From an uncultured Brevibacterium sp. (GTDB taxonomy: Bacteria; Actinomycetota; Actinomycetes; Actinomycetales; Brevibacteriaceae), in contig CABTZC010000090.1 in the NCBI GenBank assembly GCA_902489185.1, positions 1 to 7,782 on the forward strand: a stretch of DNA of 7,782 nucleotides, given 5' to 3'. The translations under genes and the position numbers were made by a program. Positions 1-5,701 of the stretch are shown piece by piece (within the stretch, counting starts at the first letter, position 1; every line of letters starts with the position of its first letter). Under the pieces are notes generated by a model that was not told the DNA's origin, made no database searches, and worked only from the letters and a program-made list of their open reading frames with translations.

Positions 1-1250
1 CCCCCAGCCCGCCAGTCCTGACGCACTAACCACGCAAGAATCACGATCACCAACGCGACCGCGGCGACTCCCCACAGGGCAGGGTTACCCACCGAGGTGA
101 TGGCCGCTGAGCACTTGTCCCACACGCAGCCGTTTTGGCCAGGTTCGGGGGAGCGGTAATAGAAACTTGTGGGTCGCCATTGCACGATCCAGCCCCACGG
201 GTTTGACGCGTAGGGGTGTTCGGAATTTAATCCCACGTGGAAGTTGTATGCCGAACGGTGGTAGTGAACCAGGGAAGGAATCCAGTCGGGGAGCCAGCTC
301 CACCAGCCCTGATGCTCTTGGGCCCAGTGTCTGTCATAACCGTTGCTGGTAAAGATCCAACCCGACCAACACAGGACATACGCAACGAATGCAACGGGCA
401 CGAGCGACATAAAGGCAGGAACGGAGTCGCGTACCAGCATGCCTCGCAATGGATATTTCACGCGGGCGAGGTAACGGTTCCGCACATCCCACACCACGAT
501 CATGATGCCGAATACGGCAAGCGCGTAGAGCCCGGACCATTTGACGCCCATCGCGCATCCGAGTGCCACGCCGGCAGCCAAACGCCACGGGCGCCATCCT
601 AGGTGAGGGCCAAAAGTCGATAAGCCCGCACGTTCTTTCTTGACGGATCCGCTGGTCAGCTCCACCATGCGCGAGCGGGCGTAGTCACGGTCGATTACCA
701 GAAGCCAGAATCCCATGAGCACGAAGAACATGAGGAAGAGATCAAGCAACGCGGTACGAGAATGAACGAAGTGTTCACCATCGGTCATGAGGAGAAGTCC
801 CGCTATAAAGCCCATCCAGACGGACCCGAACAACCGAATCGCTAAGCGCACAATGATAAAGACGGTCAATGCGCCCACAATCGCAGCTGAAAACCGCCAA
901 CCGAACGACGAATCCTGGCCAAAAATCATCTGGCCCACGGACAACATCCACTTGCCCAATGGTGGGTGGACGACGTATCCGGGGTCGTCCAACGGCATCG
1001 GGTTGCCAGCGACAAAGCTGGGGTTAGGTTCTTCTGGCCATGCGCGTTCCGTTCCGTACTTCCACAGCGAGTACGCGTCCTTGACGTAGTAGGTTTCGTC
1101 GAAAATCAGTTCATTGGGGTGGCCCAGACCAATCATGCGCAAGATTGCCGCAATGACAGACAACCCCGCGGCGACCGCCCAGCCAACGGGGTTGCGAAGC
1201 GCGTCATGCGAATGCGCGTACTTGGTAGGAATTCGCTTAGAAGAAACCAC
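1..1250 (-). CDS. pmt: Protein O-mannosyltransferase (dolichyl-phosphate-mannose-protein mannosyltransferase, GT39), C-terminus cut by window edge
   Basis: I translated the minus strand by hand: the frame is open from a GTG at 1250-1248 to the left edge, giving 416 complete codons. Family members are usually about 500 residues, so roughly the last 100 are missing. The first membrane segment is at about residues 22-42. It is followed by FDETYYVKDAYSL at 50-62, with the acidic Asp51-Glu52 pair characteristic of PMT enzymes, HPPLGK at 95-100, and an HSRTALLD motif at 163-170. Several further hydrophobic segments alternate with Trp/Tyr-rich loops. Known family role: transfer of mannose from a polyprenyl-phosphate carrier to Ser/Thr of exported proteins at the outer face of the cytoplasmic membrane, coupled to Sec export. 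GTG is chosen because an in-frame TAA lies at 1262-1260, only three codons upstream, and no other start codon intervenes. There is no clear ribosome binding site, and a TAAACT -10 element ends 6 nt before the GTG, so a leaderless transcript is likely. rsmI nearby supports the call, because this pair is conserved in Actinobacteria. Confidence 0.93.
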   Translation of the reverse strand, partial: MVSSKRIPTKYAHSHDALRNPVGWAVAAGLSVIAAILRMIGLGHPNELIFDETYYVKDAYSLWKYGTERAWPEEPNPSFVAGNPMPLDDPGYVVHPPLGKWMLSVGQMIFGQDSSFGWRFSAAIVGALTVFIIVRLAIRLFGSVWMGFIAGLLLMTDGEHFVHSRTALLDLFLMFFVLMGFWLLVIDRDYARSRMVELTSGSVKKERAGLSTFGPHLGWRPWRLAAGVALGCAMGVKWSGLYALAVFGIMIVVWDVRNRYLARVKYPLRGMLVRDSVPAFMSLVPVAFVAYVLCWSGWIFTSNGYDRHWAQEHQGWWSWLPDWIPSLVHYHRSAYNFHVGLNSEHPYASNPWGWIVQWRPTSFYYRSPEPGQNGCVWDKCSAAITSVGNPALWGVAAVALVIVILAWLVRQDWRAG

Positions 1251-1256
1251 GCGCCT

Positions 1257-1262
1257 AGTTTA
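1257..1262 (-). promoter_or_regulatory. -10 element of pmt (TAAACT), probably leaderless start
   Basis: Read on the minus strand, TAAACT fits the actinobacterial -10 pattern TAnnnT. It ends 6 nt before the GTG start, the spacing expected if transcription begins at or next to the start codon. I see no good -35 hexamer 16-18 nt upstream. On the plus strand the same bases, shifted by one, read TAGTTT (1256-1261), so the heptamer TAGTTTA fits a -10 in both directions. Confidence 0.55.
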
Positions 1263-1278
1263 CGCATGTGACTTCCAC

Positions 1279-1310
1279 TAGTCTTGGTTTTAGAAGTCTT
1301 AGGAAGGAAG
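1279..1310 (+). promoter_or_regulatory. Candidate -10 element and ribosome binding site of the DUF4190 gene
   Basis: TAGTCT at 1279-1284 fits TAnnnT and would place a transcription start near 1291. The purine-rich AGGAAGGAAG at 1301-1310 is a good Shine-Dalgarno stretch just before the ATG at 1313, and it decides that start over the in-frame GTG at 1268. No convincing -35 is visible. An alternative -10 is TAGTTT at 1256-1261, which would sit 6 nt before the GTG at 1268. Confidence 0.5.
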
Positions 1311-1312
1311 TC

Positions 1313-1990
1313 ATGTCGTCGAACATTCCTAGTTCAAACGGGGGCTCGAGCCGCCCCTACAACGACCTCCCCTCGTACGGTTCGGGCCCGTCGTCAAGTA
1401 GCCAGGGTCCTGTCAGTTTTAAACCTGGGGCTTCTTCGCACGGTTCGGGAGGGTCCGCTTACGGGTCTGCGACCCCAGGGGCCGCGGCATCTGATTCCTC
1501 GTCGTACGGGTCTTCTCCCTATAGCTCTTCTTCTTATGGTTCGTCACCCAGCGACTACGGCAACAGCCAGGGTGGAACATATGGTGGCGGAGATTACTCT
1601 TCAGGCAATTACGGGGCGCCTGCTAATGAACTCGCTAACGAGACGCCGGCATACAACCCCGCCCCAACCTATGACTCACAGTCCTCCCCGTACGGGGCGC
1701 CCTACGGGGCTCCCGGCCAGCCCGTGCGCCGCGGAACAAACGGCTTGGCTATTGCAGCGTTGATTACAGGGATCGTGAGTCTGGTGGCCGTCTGGCCTTT
1801 CGGATTTATTGGTATTGCGCCTGTCATCATGGGCCACATTTCGCTCAACCAGTGCAAGGATCGCGGACAGGAAGGTAAAGGCCTAGCGATTGCTGGACTC
1901 ATCACCGGTTACATTGCGATCGGTGGCTTTATTTTGATCATCCTGTTCTTCATTTTGATGTTCGGTCTAGCCGGGCTTGCATCCAGCTGA
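1313..1990 (+). CDS. DUF4190 domain membrane protein with Ser/Gly/Tyr-rich low-complexity N-terminus
   Basis: The protein is 225 aa from the ATG at 1313, which has a strong ribosome binding site. Residues 1-140 are low complexity, dominated by Ser, Gly, Pro and Tyr, with 14 tyrosines mostly in Gly/Ser-Tyr-Gly/Ser settings (for example YGSSPYSSSSYGSSPSDYG at 65-83) and three YGAP units at 100-103, 127-130 and 131-134. There is no signal peptide. After Arg139-Arg140 comes the DUF4190 unit: NGLAIAALITGIVSL at 143-157 opening the first membrane helix (to about 173), GHISLNQ at 174-180, a short charged loop with Gly-Gln-Glu-Gly-Lys-Gly at 185-190, and GLAIAGLITGYIAI at 190-203 opening the second helix (to about 217). 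The repeated GLAIA-LITG is the family hallmark. Function is unknown; Pro/Gly/Tyr-rich tails are common in actinobacterial members. Topology is ambiguous, since both the pre-helix segment and the loop carry basic residues. It sits divergently from pmt and 62 nt before rsmI. An in-frame GTG at 1268 would add 15 residues. Confidence 0.85.
   Translation: MSSNIPSSNGGSSRPYNDLPSYGSGPSSSSQGPVSFKPGASSHGSGGSAYGSATPGAAASDSSSYGSSPYSSSSYGSSPSDYGNSQGGTYGGGDYSSGNYGAPANELANETPAYNPAPTYDSQSSPYGAPYGAPGQPVRRGTNGLAIAALITGIVSLVAVWPFGFIGIAPVIMGHISLNQCKDRGQEGKGLAIAGLITGYIAIGGFILIILFFILMFGLAGLASS
1691..1714 (+). repeat. 12-bp tandem repeat coding for YGAP-YGAP
   Basis: TACGGGGCGCCC (1691-1702) is followed directly by TACGGGGCTCCC (1703-1714), differing at one base. 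A third copy, TACGGGGCGCCT, lies at 1610-1621. All three are in frame within the low-complexity part of the DUF4190 gene, so unit number could vary without a frameshift. Confidence 0.8.
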
Positions 1991-2052
1991 AGCTTGAGAA
2001 ACAGAACACAGCGAGTGACGGACCACTTGACCTGTAACCCACGGGCACGTGC

Positions 2053-2892
2053 ATGACTGACTCGGCTTTGGTGCTTGTGGGGACACCTATTGGCAACCTC
2101 GACGACGCGAGTCCCCGAATGCGGGCAGAGATCGAAGCTGCCGACGTCATCGCGGCTGAAGACACGCGTCGTTTCATGGGCCTGGCTTCCCGCTTAGGGA
2201 TCACGTACTCTGGTGCTCTGATCAGCCTTTTTGACCACAATGAACGTTCCAAGGCTAGTGAGATCGCTCAACAGATTGAGAGCGGCGCCAGGGTTGTGCT
2301 GCTTACCGACGCCGGGATGCCGGCGGTGTCTGACCCCGGTTACCACGTGGTCAAAGAGGTTGTGTCACGCGATTTGCCTGTGACAGCAGTTCCGGGACCG
2401 TCGGCAGTGTTTACCGCTATCGCCCTGTCCGGTCTACCGTCCGACCGCTTTACGTTCGAAGGTTTCGTGCCACGCAAGGCGGGGGAACGTGGACGCCTAC
2501 TGACAGACCTTGCGGGTGAACGGCGCACCATGGTCTTCTTCGAAAGCCCGCACCGGATCCAAACTACCCTGGCGGACTTTGTCACCCACTTTGGGGCAGA
2601 CCGGCCTATGACGCTGAGCCGGGAACTGACCAAAACCTATGAAGAAACCCTGCGGGGAACAACCCAGAGCATCTATGAGCAAGTGGTCGCCAGGGGCGGA
2701 CTGAAAGGTGAGCTCACGGTGGTGGTGGCAGGCGCGCCCGAGGGGAGTGACACCTCGGCGGCGGACCTCACAGGAGACGTTGCCCAGTTAGTGGAGTCCG
2801 GGATGCGGGCGAAAGACGCAGCCGCCCACATTGCGAAGATTCACGGACTGAAATCCCGCGACGTGTACGAGGAATACATCCACACAAAGTGA
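2053..2892 (+). CDS. rsmI: 16S rRNA 2'-O-ribose methyltransferase RsmI (C1402)
   Basis: The 279-aa protein has normal family length. Family role: SAM-dependent 2'-O-methylation of C1402 in 16S rRNA at the decoding centre. It is a TIM-unlike, tetrapyrrole-methylase-fold enzyme. Motifs in order: GTPIGNLDD at 10-18, AAEDTRR at 34-40, FDHNE at 60-64, LTDAGMPAVSDPG at 84-96 (the glycine-rich cofactor region), VPGPSA at 113-118, LSGLPSDRFTFEGFVPRK at 125-142, FFESPHR at 162-168, SRELTKTYEE at 189-198 and GELTVVV at 219-225. The C-terminal tail ends in a helix typical of the family. The ATG at 2053 places the first motif where the family has it, but no Shine-Dalgarno sequence precedes it and no -10 sits at leaderless distance, so its transcription is unclear. 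It may be read from the DUF4190 promoter, because the 62-nt gap has no visible terminator. It ends 18 nt before the chosen metG start. Confidence 0.97.
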   Translation: MTDSALVLVGTPIGNLDDASPRMRAEIEAADVIAAEDTRRFMGLASRLGITYSGALISLFDHNERSKASEIAQQIESGARVVLLTDAGMPAVSDPGYHVVKEVVSRDLPVTAVPGPSAVFTAIALSGLPSDRFTFEGFVPRKAGERGRLLTDLAGERRTMVFFESPHRIQTTLADFVTHFGADRPMTLSRELTKTYEETLRGTTQSIYEQVVARGGLKGELTVVVAGAPEGSDTSAADLTGDVAQLVESGMRAKDAAAHIAKIHGLKSRDVYEEYIHTK

Positions 2893-2897
2893 GTGCA

Positions 2898-2903
2898 TAA
2901 ACT
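2898..2903 (+). promoter_or_regulatory. -10 element of metG (TAAACT), probable internal leaderless promoter
   Basis: TAAACT, embedded in CATAAACTAG, ends 7 nt before the ATG at 2911, which is ideal for a leaderless mRNA. The same TAAACTAG block precedes the pmt GTG. The site lies just past the rsmI stop codon, so metG may have its own promoter in addition to read-through from rsmI. No good -35 hexamer is visible in the end of rsmI. Confidence 0.5.
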
Positions 2904-2910
2904 AGAAGCC

Positions 2911-4494
2911 ATGACGTTCTACATGACCACCGCAATTGCATACCCCAACGGTTCGCCACACATTGGGCACGCGTACGAATACATCGCGTCTGACACGATC
3001 GCTCGTTTTAAACGTCTGAGTGGCGAAGATGTGTTCATGCTGACCGGAACAGATGAGCACGGACTGAAAATGCAGCAGTCGGCTCAAAAAGCTGGAATTA
3101 CGCCGCGGGAACTTGCAGACCGGAACGCGGCAGGTTTCCGCGCGCTACACGACGCGTTGGGATCGTCATACGACCGGTTCATCCGCACAACCGACGCAGA
3201 CCACTACACAGCAAGCCAAACGCTGTGGAAGAAAATGGAAGAGGCTGGGGACATTTACCTCGACGCCTACGCGGGCTGGTACTCCGTGCGCGATGAAGCT
3301 TACTACGCAGAGGACGAAACTGAAGTTCGGGACGATGGCGAACGCTATGCGATTGCCACCGGAACACCCGTGGAATGGACTGAAGAAGAATCGTACTTCT
3401 TTAAACTTTCGGCCTACGAAGACCGGTTGCTGGAATGGCTGGACACGGTCGATGAGTTCGGTCGGCACCCGGTGGGGCCTGATGTGCGTCGCAACGAAGT
3501 CGTGTCATTCATCAAAGGCGGACTGAAAGACCTGTCGATTTCACGCACCACATTCGACTGGGGTGTGCCGGTACCCGGCAACGACAAGCACGTGATGTAC
3601 GTGTGGGTCGACGCTTTGACTAACTACCTCACGGGTGCGGGATACCCCAACGTGGACTCGGAAGAGTTCCAGCAGCGCTGGCCCTGTGAGCTTCACGTTG
3701 TGGGCAAAGACATTCTGCGATTCCACACCGTGTACTGGCCCGCCTTCCTGATGAGTGCAGGGCTGGAACTGCCCAAGCGCGTTCACGCTCACGGGTTCTT
3801 GTTCAATAAGGGCGAAAAGATGTCCAAGTCAGTGGGCAACGTGGTTGACCCGTACGACCTCATTGACGCGTTTGGCTTGGACGCGCTTCGCTTCTTCCTG
3901 CTTCGTGAAATCTCCTACGGCCAAGATGGCTCATACTCAGCCGAATCGATCATTGCGCGCAAGAACGCAGACCTGGCTAATGAGTACGGCAACCTGGTTC
4001 AGCGCTCCACCTCGATGGTTGCCAAGAATTTAGGTGGAGTAGTGCCCGAGGTGGCTGAGGCTGATCTGACGGACGACGACCGTGCTCTGCTCGAACACAC
4101 CGACGGTCTGCTGGAACGCGTCACTGCGTTCGTCGACGTGCAGGAACTGCACCGTTATGTGGAAGCCCTGTGGCGCGTGCTAGAAGAAACGAACCGGTAC
4201 TTCTCTGCCCAAGAGCCGTGGAAGCTGAAGAAAACCGACCCCGACCGCATGGGTGTGGTCCTTTACGTCACGCTCGAAGTTTTGCGCCGAGTGTCGATTC
4301 TGGCTCAACCAGTCATGCCGGAATCTACCGGCAAGGTCCTCACCCAGCTGGGAGTTAGCGAGGACGCGCGGACGTTTAACGACCTCGGCACATGGTTGCC
4401 AGCCGGCACGGATCTGCCCGCACCGGCACCCGTGTTCCCACGGCACGAAGCTCCGAACGAAGGTGACGCCGGGACTGCAGGAGGCGCCAAGTAA
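2911..4494 (+). CDS. metG: Methionyl-tRNA synthetase
   Basis: The 527-aa class I synthetase charges tRNA-Met with methionine using ATP in the cytoplasm. The Rossmann catalytic domain opens with FYMTTAIAYPNGSPHIGH, with the HIGH signature at 17-20. It continues with GTDEH at 46-50, a VGKDI segment at 264-268, and FNKGEKMSKSVGN carrying KMSKS at 303-307. The connective insertion (GWYSVRDEAYYAEDE) has none of the four zinc-binding cysteines of the E. coli type; only one Cys is seen in the whole protein. That matches the zinc-free subtype of mycobacteria and alphaproteobacteria. The helical anticodon-binding domain follows, ending in a Pro/Ala/Gly-rich tail of about 25 residues; there is no C-terminal EMAP-like tRNA-binding domain. 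The ATG at 2911 fits the family N-terminus and a -10 at leaderless distance. A GTG at 2893, immediately after the rsmI stop, would add six residues but lacks a well-spaced ribosome binding site. The stop overlaps the tatD start by one base. Confidence 0.97.
   Translation: MTFYMTTAIAYPNGSPHIGHAYEYIASDTIARFKRLSGEDVFMLTGTDEHGLKMQQSAQKAGITPRELADRNAAGFRALHDALGSSYDRFIRTTDADHYTASQTLWKKMEEAGDIYLDAYAGWYSVRDEAYYAEDETEVRDDGERYAIATGTPVEWTEEESYFFKLSAYEDRLLEWLDTVDEFGRHPVGPDVRRNEVVSFIKGGLKDLSISRTTFDWGVPVPGNDKHVMYVWVDALTNYLTGAGYPNVDSEEFQQRWPCELHVVGKDILRFHTVYWPAFLMSAGLELPKRVHAHGFLFNKGEKMSKSVGNVVDPYDLIDAFGLDALRFFLLREISYGQDGSYSAESIIARKNADLANEYGNLVQRSTSMVAKNLGGVVPEVAEADLTDDDRALLEHTDGLLERVTAFVDVQELHRYVEALWRVLEETNRYFSAQEPWKLKKTDPDRMGVVLYVTLEVLRRVSILAQPVMPESTGKVLTQLGVSEDARTFNDLGTWLPAGTDLPAPAPVFPRHEAPNEGDAGTAGGAK
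4479..4484 (+). promoter_or_regulatory. Ribosome binding site of tatD inside the metG end
   Basis: AGGAGG lies 9 nt before the tatD ATG and within the last codons of metG. The TAATG stop-start overlap at 4492-4496 indicates translational coupling of metG and tatD and fixes the tatD start. Confidence 0.85.
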
Positions 4495-5432
4495 TGGCAT
4501 CTCGCGCTGCTGGCGAATACCCACCGGTACCGGAACCACTCGCGGTTCCGGCCGTGGACACGCACACGCACCTGGACATGTGTACGGGCGCTCGCGGTCC
4601 CATCAAGTCTGGTGAGCCTGCCCCAGAGGTCGAGCCTGAAGAAGACGAAACGTTCCCACCTTTAGATTTCTTCTATGACACCGCCATGGCCACTGGCGTG
4701 ACCCGAGTGGTTCAAATCGGGTGTGAAATGGGTGCCGCCAGGTGGACTGCTCGTGTAGTGGAAGAACAGGCGCAGGCTGGCCGCGACTGGATGCTGGGCG
4801 GGGTTGCGATCCACCCCAACGAAGCGCCCAGGCTGGCACGCGTTGGCATCTTGGAAGAGTCGCTGGACGAGATTGAACAGTTGGTCACATCCCATGAGCG
4901 CATGCGCGTGGTGGGGGAGACCGGGCTCGATTTCTTCCGCACTGACGCTGACTCCGCGCGGGATATGAAAGCGCAGGAAGAGTCATTCAGGGCGCACATT
5001 GAGATCGCGCAACGCAACGGGCTCACGCTCCAGATCCACGACCGGGAAGCGCACGCAGATGTGTTCCGGGTTTTGCGTGACACGGGTGTTCCCGAGCGCA
5101 CAATCCTGCACTGCTTTTCCGGCGACGTTGAGATGGCTAAGGAAGCGGGCAAGTTGGGGATTTTTTGCTCCTTTGCCGGAAACGTCACCTTTAAGAATGC
5201 TCACGGGTTAAGGGAAGCCGCCGAGGTGGTCCCTTCTGATCTGCTTCTGACAGAAACCGACGCGCCGTTTTTGACCCCGCACCCCCACCGTGGAAAGCCT
5301 GGGGGACCGTATATGGTTGCGCACGTGGTGCGGACTCTTGCCCAGGTACGCGGTGTAAGTGAAGGCGAGCTGGCCGAACGAGTCACAGCCAACGCAGTGC
5401 GTGCGGTTGGTTCGTGGGAGTCGACGCCCTGA
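4494..5432 (+). CDS. tatD: TatD-family metal-dependent deoxyribonuclease/hydrolase
   Basis: The 312-aa protein is a TIM-barrel amidohydrolase-superfamily member. The metal ligands expected for TatD are all visible: His24-x-His26 in DTHTHLD (22-28), Glu142 in GETGLDFF, His182 in QIHDREAH, His206 in LHCFSG and Asp256 in LTETDAPFLTPHPHRGKP. Characterised TatD proteins are magnesium-dependent 3'-5' exonucleases acting on DNA/RNA, linked to repair and DNA degradation; the old link to Tat protein export is not supported. The substrate here is inferred. Compared with the Mycobacterium and Streptomyces proteins as I recall them, it has about 30 extra residues after the HxH motif (residues 29-58), rich in Glu and Pro, plus a 20-residue N-terminal extension before DTHTH. 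Its start overlaps the metG stop in TAATG, so the two are translationally coupled. No clear terminator follows, and transcription could continue towards groES. Confidence 0.94.
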   Translation: MASRAAGEYPPVPEPLAVPAVDTHTHLDMCTGARGPIKSGEPAPEVEPEEDETFPPLDFFYDTAMATGVTRVVQIGCEMGAARWTARVVEEQAQAGRDWMLGGVAIHPNEAPRLARVGILEESLDEIEQLVTSHERMRVVGETGLDFFRTDADSARDMKAQEESFRAHIEIAQRNGLTLQIHDREAHADVFRVLRDTGVPERTILHCFSGDVEMAKEAGKLGIFCSFAGNVTFKNAHGLREAAEVVPSDLLLTETDAPFLTPHPHRGKPGGPYMVAHVVRTLAQVRGVSEGELAERVTANAVRAVGSWESTP

Positions 5433-5462
5433 GCTGAAAATTCGCTCAAGGCTTATGAAAAA

Positions 5463-5489
5463 TTGGCACTCGAGTTGAAAGAGTGCCAA
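5463..5489. promoter_or_regulatory. CIRCE operator 1 (HrcA site)
   Basis: TTGGCACTC, 9 nt, GAGTGCCAA. This is a perfect 9-bp inverted repeat with the exact CIRCE spacing; it differs from the consensus TTAGCACTC-N9-GAGTGCTAA by a compensated change (A to G left, T to C right). HrcA repressor is expected to bind here. The 9-nt spacer contains the likely -35 hexamer of groES. Confidence 0.93.
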
Positions 5490-5503
5490 CTGCGGAATAG
5501 AGT
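5475..5503 (+). promoter_or_regulatory. groESL promoter, TTGAAA-N17-TAGAGT
   Basis: TTGAAA at 5475-5480 and TAGAGT at 5498-5503 are separated by exactly 17 nt, as for a housekeeping sigma factor. The -35 lies inside CIRCE 1, and the predicted transcription start (about 5509-5511) falls at the first bases of CIRCE 2. HrcA bound to either site should therefore block polymerase. Confidence 0.75.
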
Positions 5504-5508
5504 TTCAA

Positions 5509-5535
5509 TTAGCACTTGGGCAATGCGAGTGCTAA
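5509..5535. promoter_or_regulatory. CIRCE operator 2 (HrcA site)
   Basis: TTAGCACTT, 9 nt, GAGTGCTAA. The right arm is perfect consensus and the left arm has one change (final C to T). It starts 46 bp downstream of CIRCE 1. It would be at the very 5' end of the groESL transcript. Confidence 0.95.
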
Positions 5536-5545
5536 CCGTACGGTG

Positions 5546-5572
5546 AGGTGAGTGTCGCACTCGGCGGCACCT
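5546..5572 (+). promoter_or_regulatory. Predicted stem-loop in the groES 5' leader
   Basis: AGGT (5546-5549) can pair with ACCT (5569-5572), and GAGTG (5550-5554) with CACTC (5558-5562) around a TCG loop, with an unpaired GGCGGC on the 3' side. The inner arms repeat the GAGTG/CACTC core of CIRCE but with a 3-nt spacer, so this is not a CIRCE site. The rest of the leader to 5687 is A/C-rich with no other structure that I can see. Confidence 0.4.
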
Positions 5573-5687
5573 AGAGACACCGGCAAAATGCGCTAAAGCT
5601 TGATGCTGATTCGGCACCCGCGACGACGAACAACACTAAGCGAGCTTGCCCAAAGAGCACACAAAACACATCTCGACACAGACTCAA

Positions 5688-5693
5688 AAGGAG
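5688..5693 (+). promoter_or_regulatory. Ribosome binding site fixing the groES start
   Basis: AAGGAG lies 8 nt before the ATG at 5702. It settles the start against an in-frame open extension reaching back to 5600, which has no such site. Confidence 0.9.
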
Positions 5694-5701
5694 ACTGTCA
5701 C

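Noticed and set aside
85..597. Short minus-strand frames of 72 and 87 codons inside the pmt region
   Set aside because: They are in other frames than pmt and encode nothing recognisable, whereas the pmt frame has an unbroken membrane protein.
787..1271. Two overlapping plus-strand open frames of about 100 codons
   Set aside because: They are antisense shadows of the pmt frame, which has clear family motifs and is open over the whole stretch.
2045..2052. GCACGTGC palindrome directly before the rsmI ATG
   Set aside because: An 8-bp palindrome is expected by chance at this GC content and there is no second copy or known operator matching it.
2893..2910. GTG start for metG adding six residues
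   Set aside because: The family begins at the Phe-Tyr-x-Thr-Thr segment coded from 2911, the nearest purine-rich stretch (2869-2874) is about 18 nt from the GTG, and a -10 element lies between the two starts.
2911..4494. Horizontal acquisition of metG from alphaproteobacteria, because motifs resemble that group
   Set aside because: Mycobacterial MetRS shares the same zinc-free motifs, so the resemblance is a subtype feature and not evidence of recent transfer.
5431..5447. Possible tatD terminator (GAGC...GCTC)
   Set aside because: The stem is four pairs with a short AT-rich interior and there is no T-run after it.
5550..5562. A third CIRCE operator
   Set aside because: The GAGTG/CACTC arms are in the reverse order with a 3-nt spacer; CIRCE needs CACTC-N9-GAGTG.
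5600..5701. N-terminal extension of groES by 34 codons, with an in-frame ATG at 5603
   Set aside because: It has no ribosome binding site or conserved GroES sequence; ATG 5702 has AAGGAG at the right distance and gives the standard 97-residue protein.
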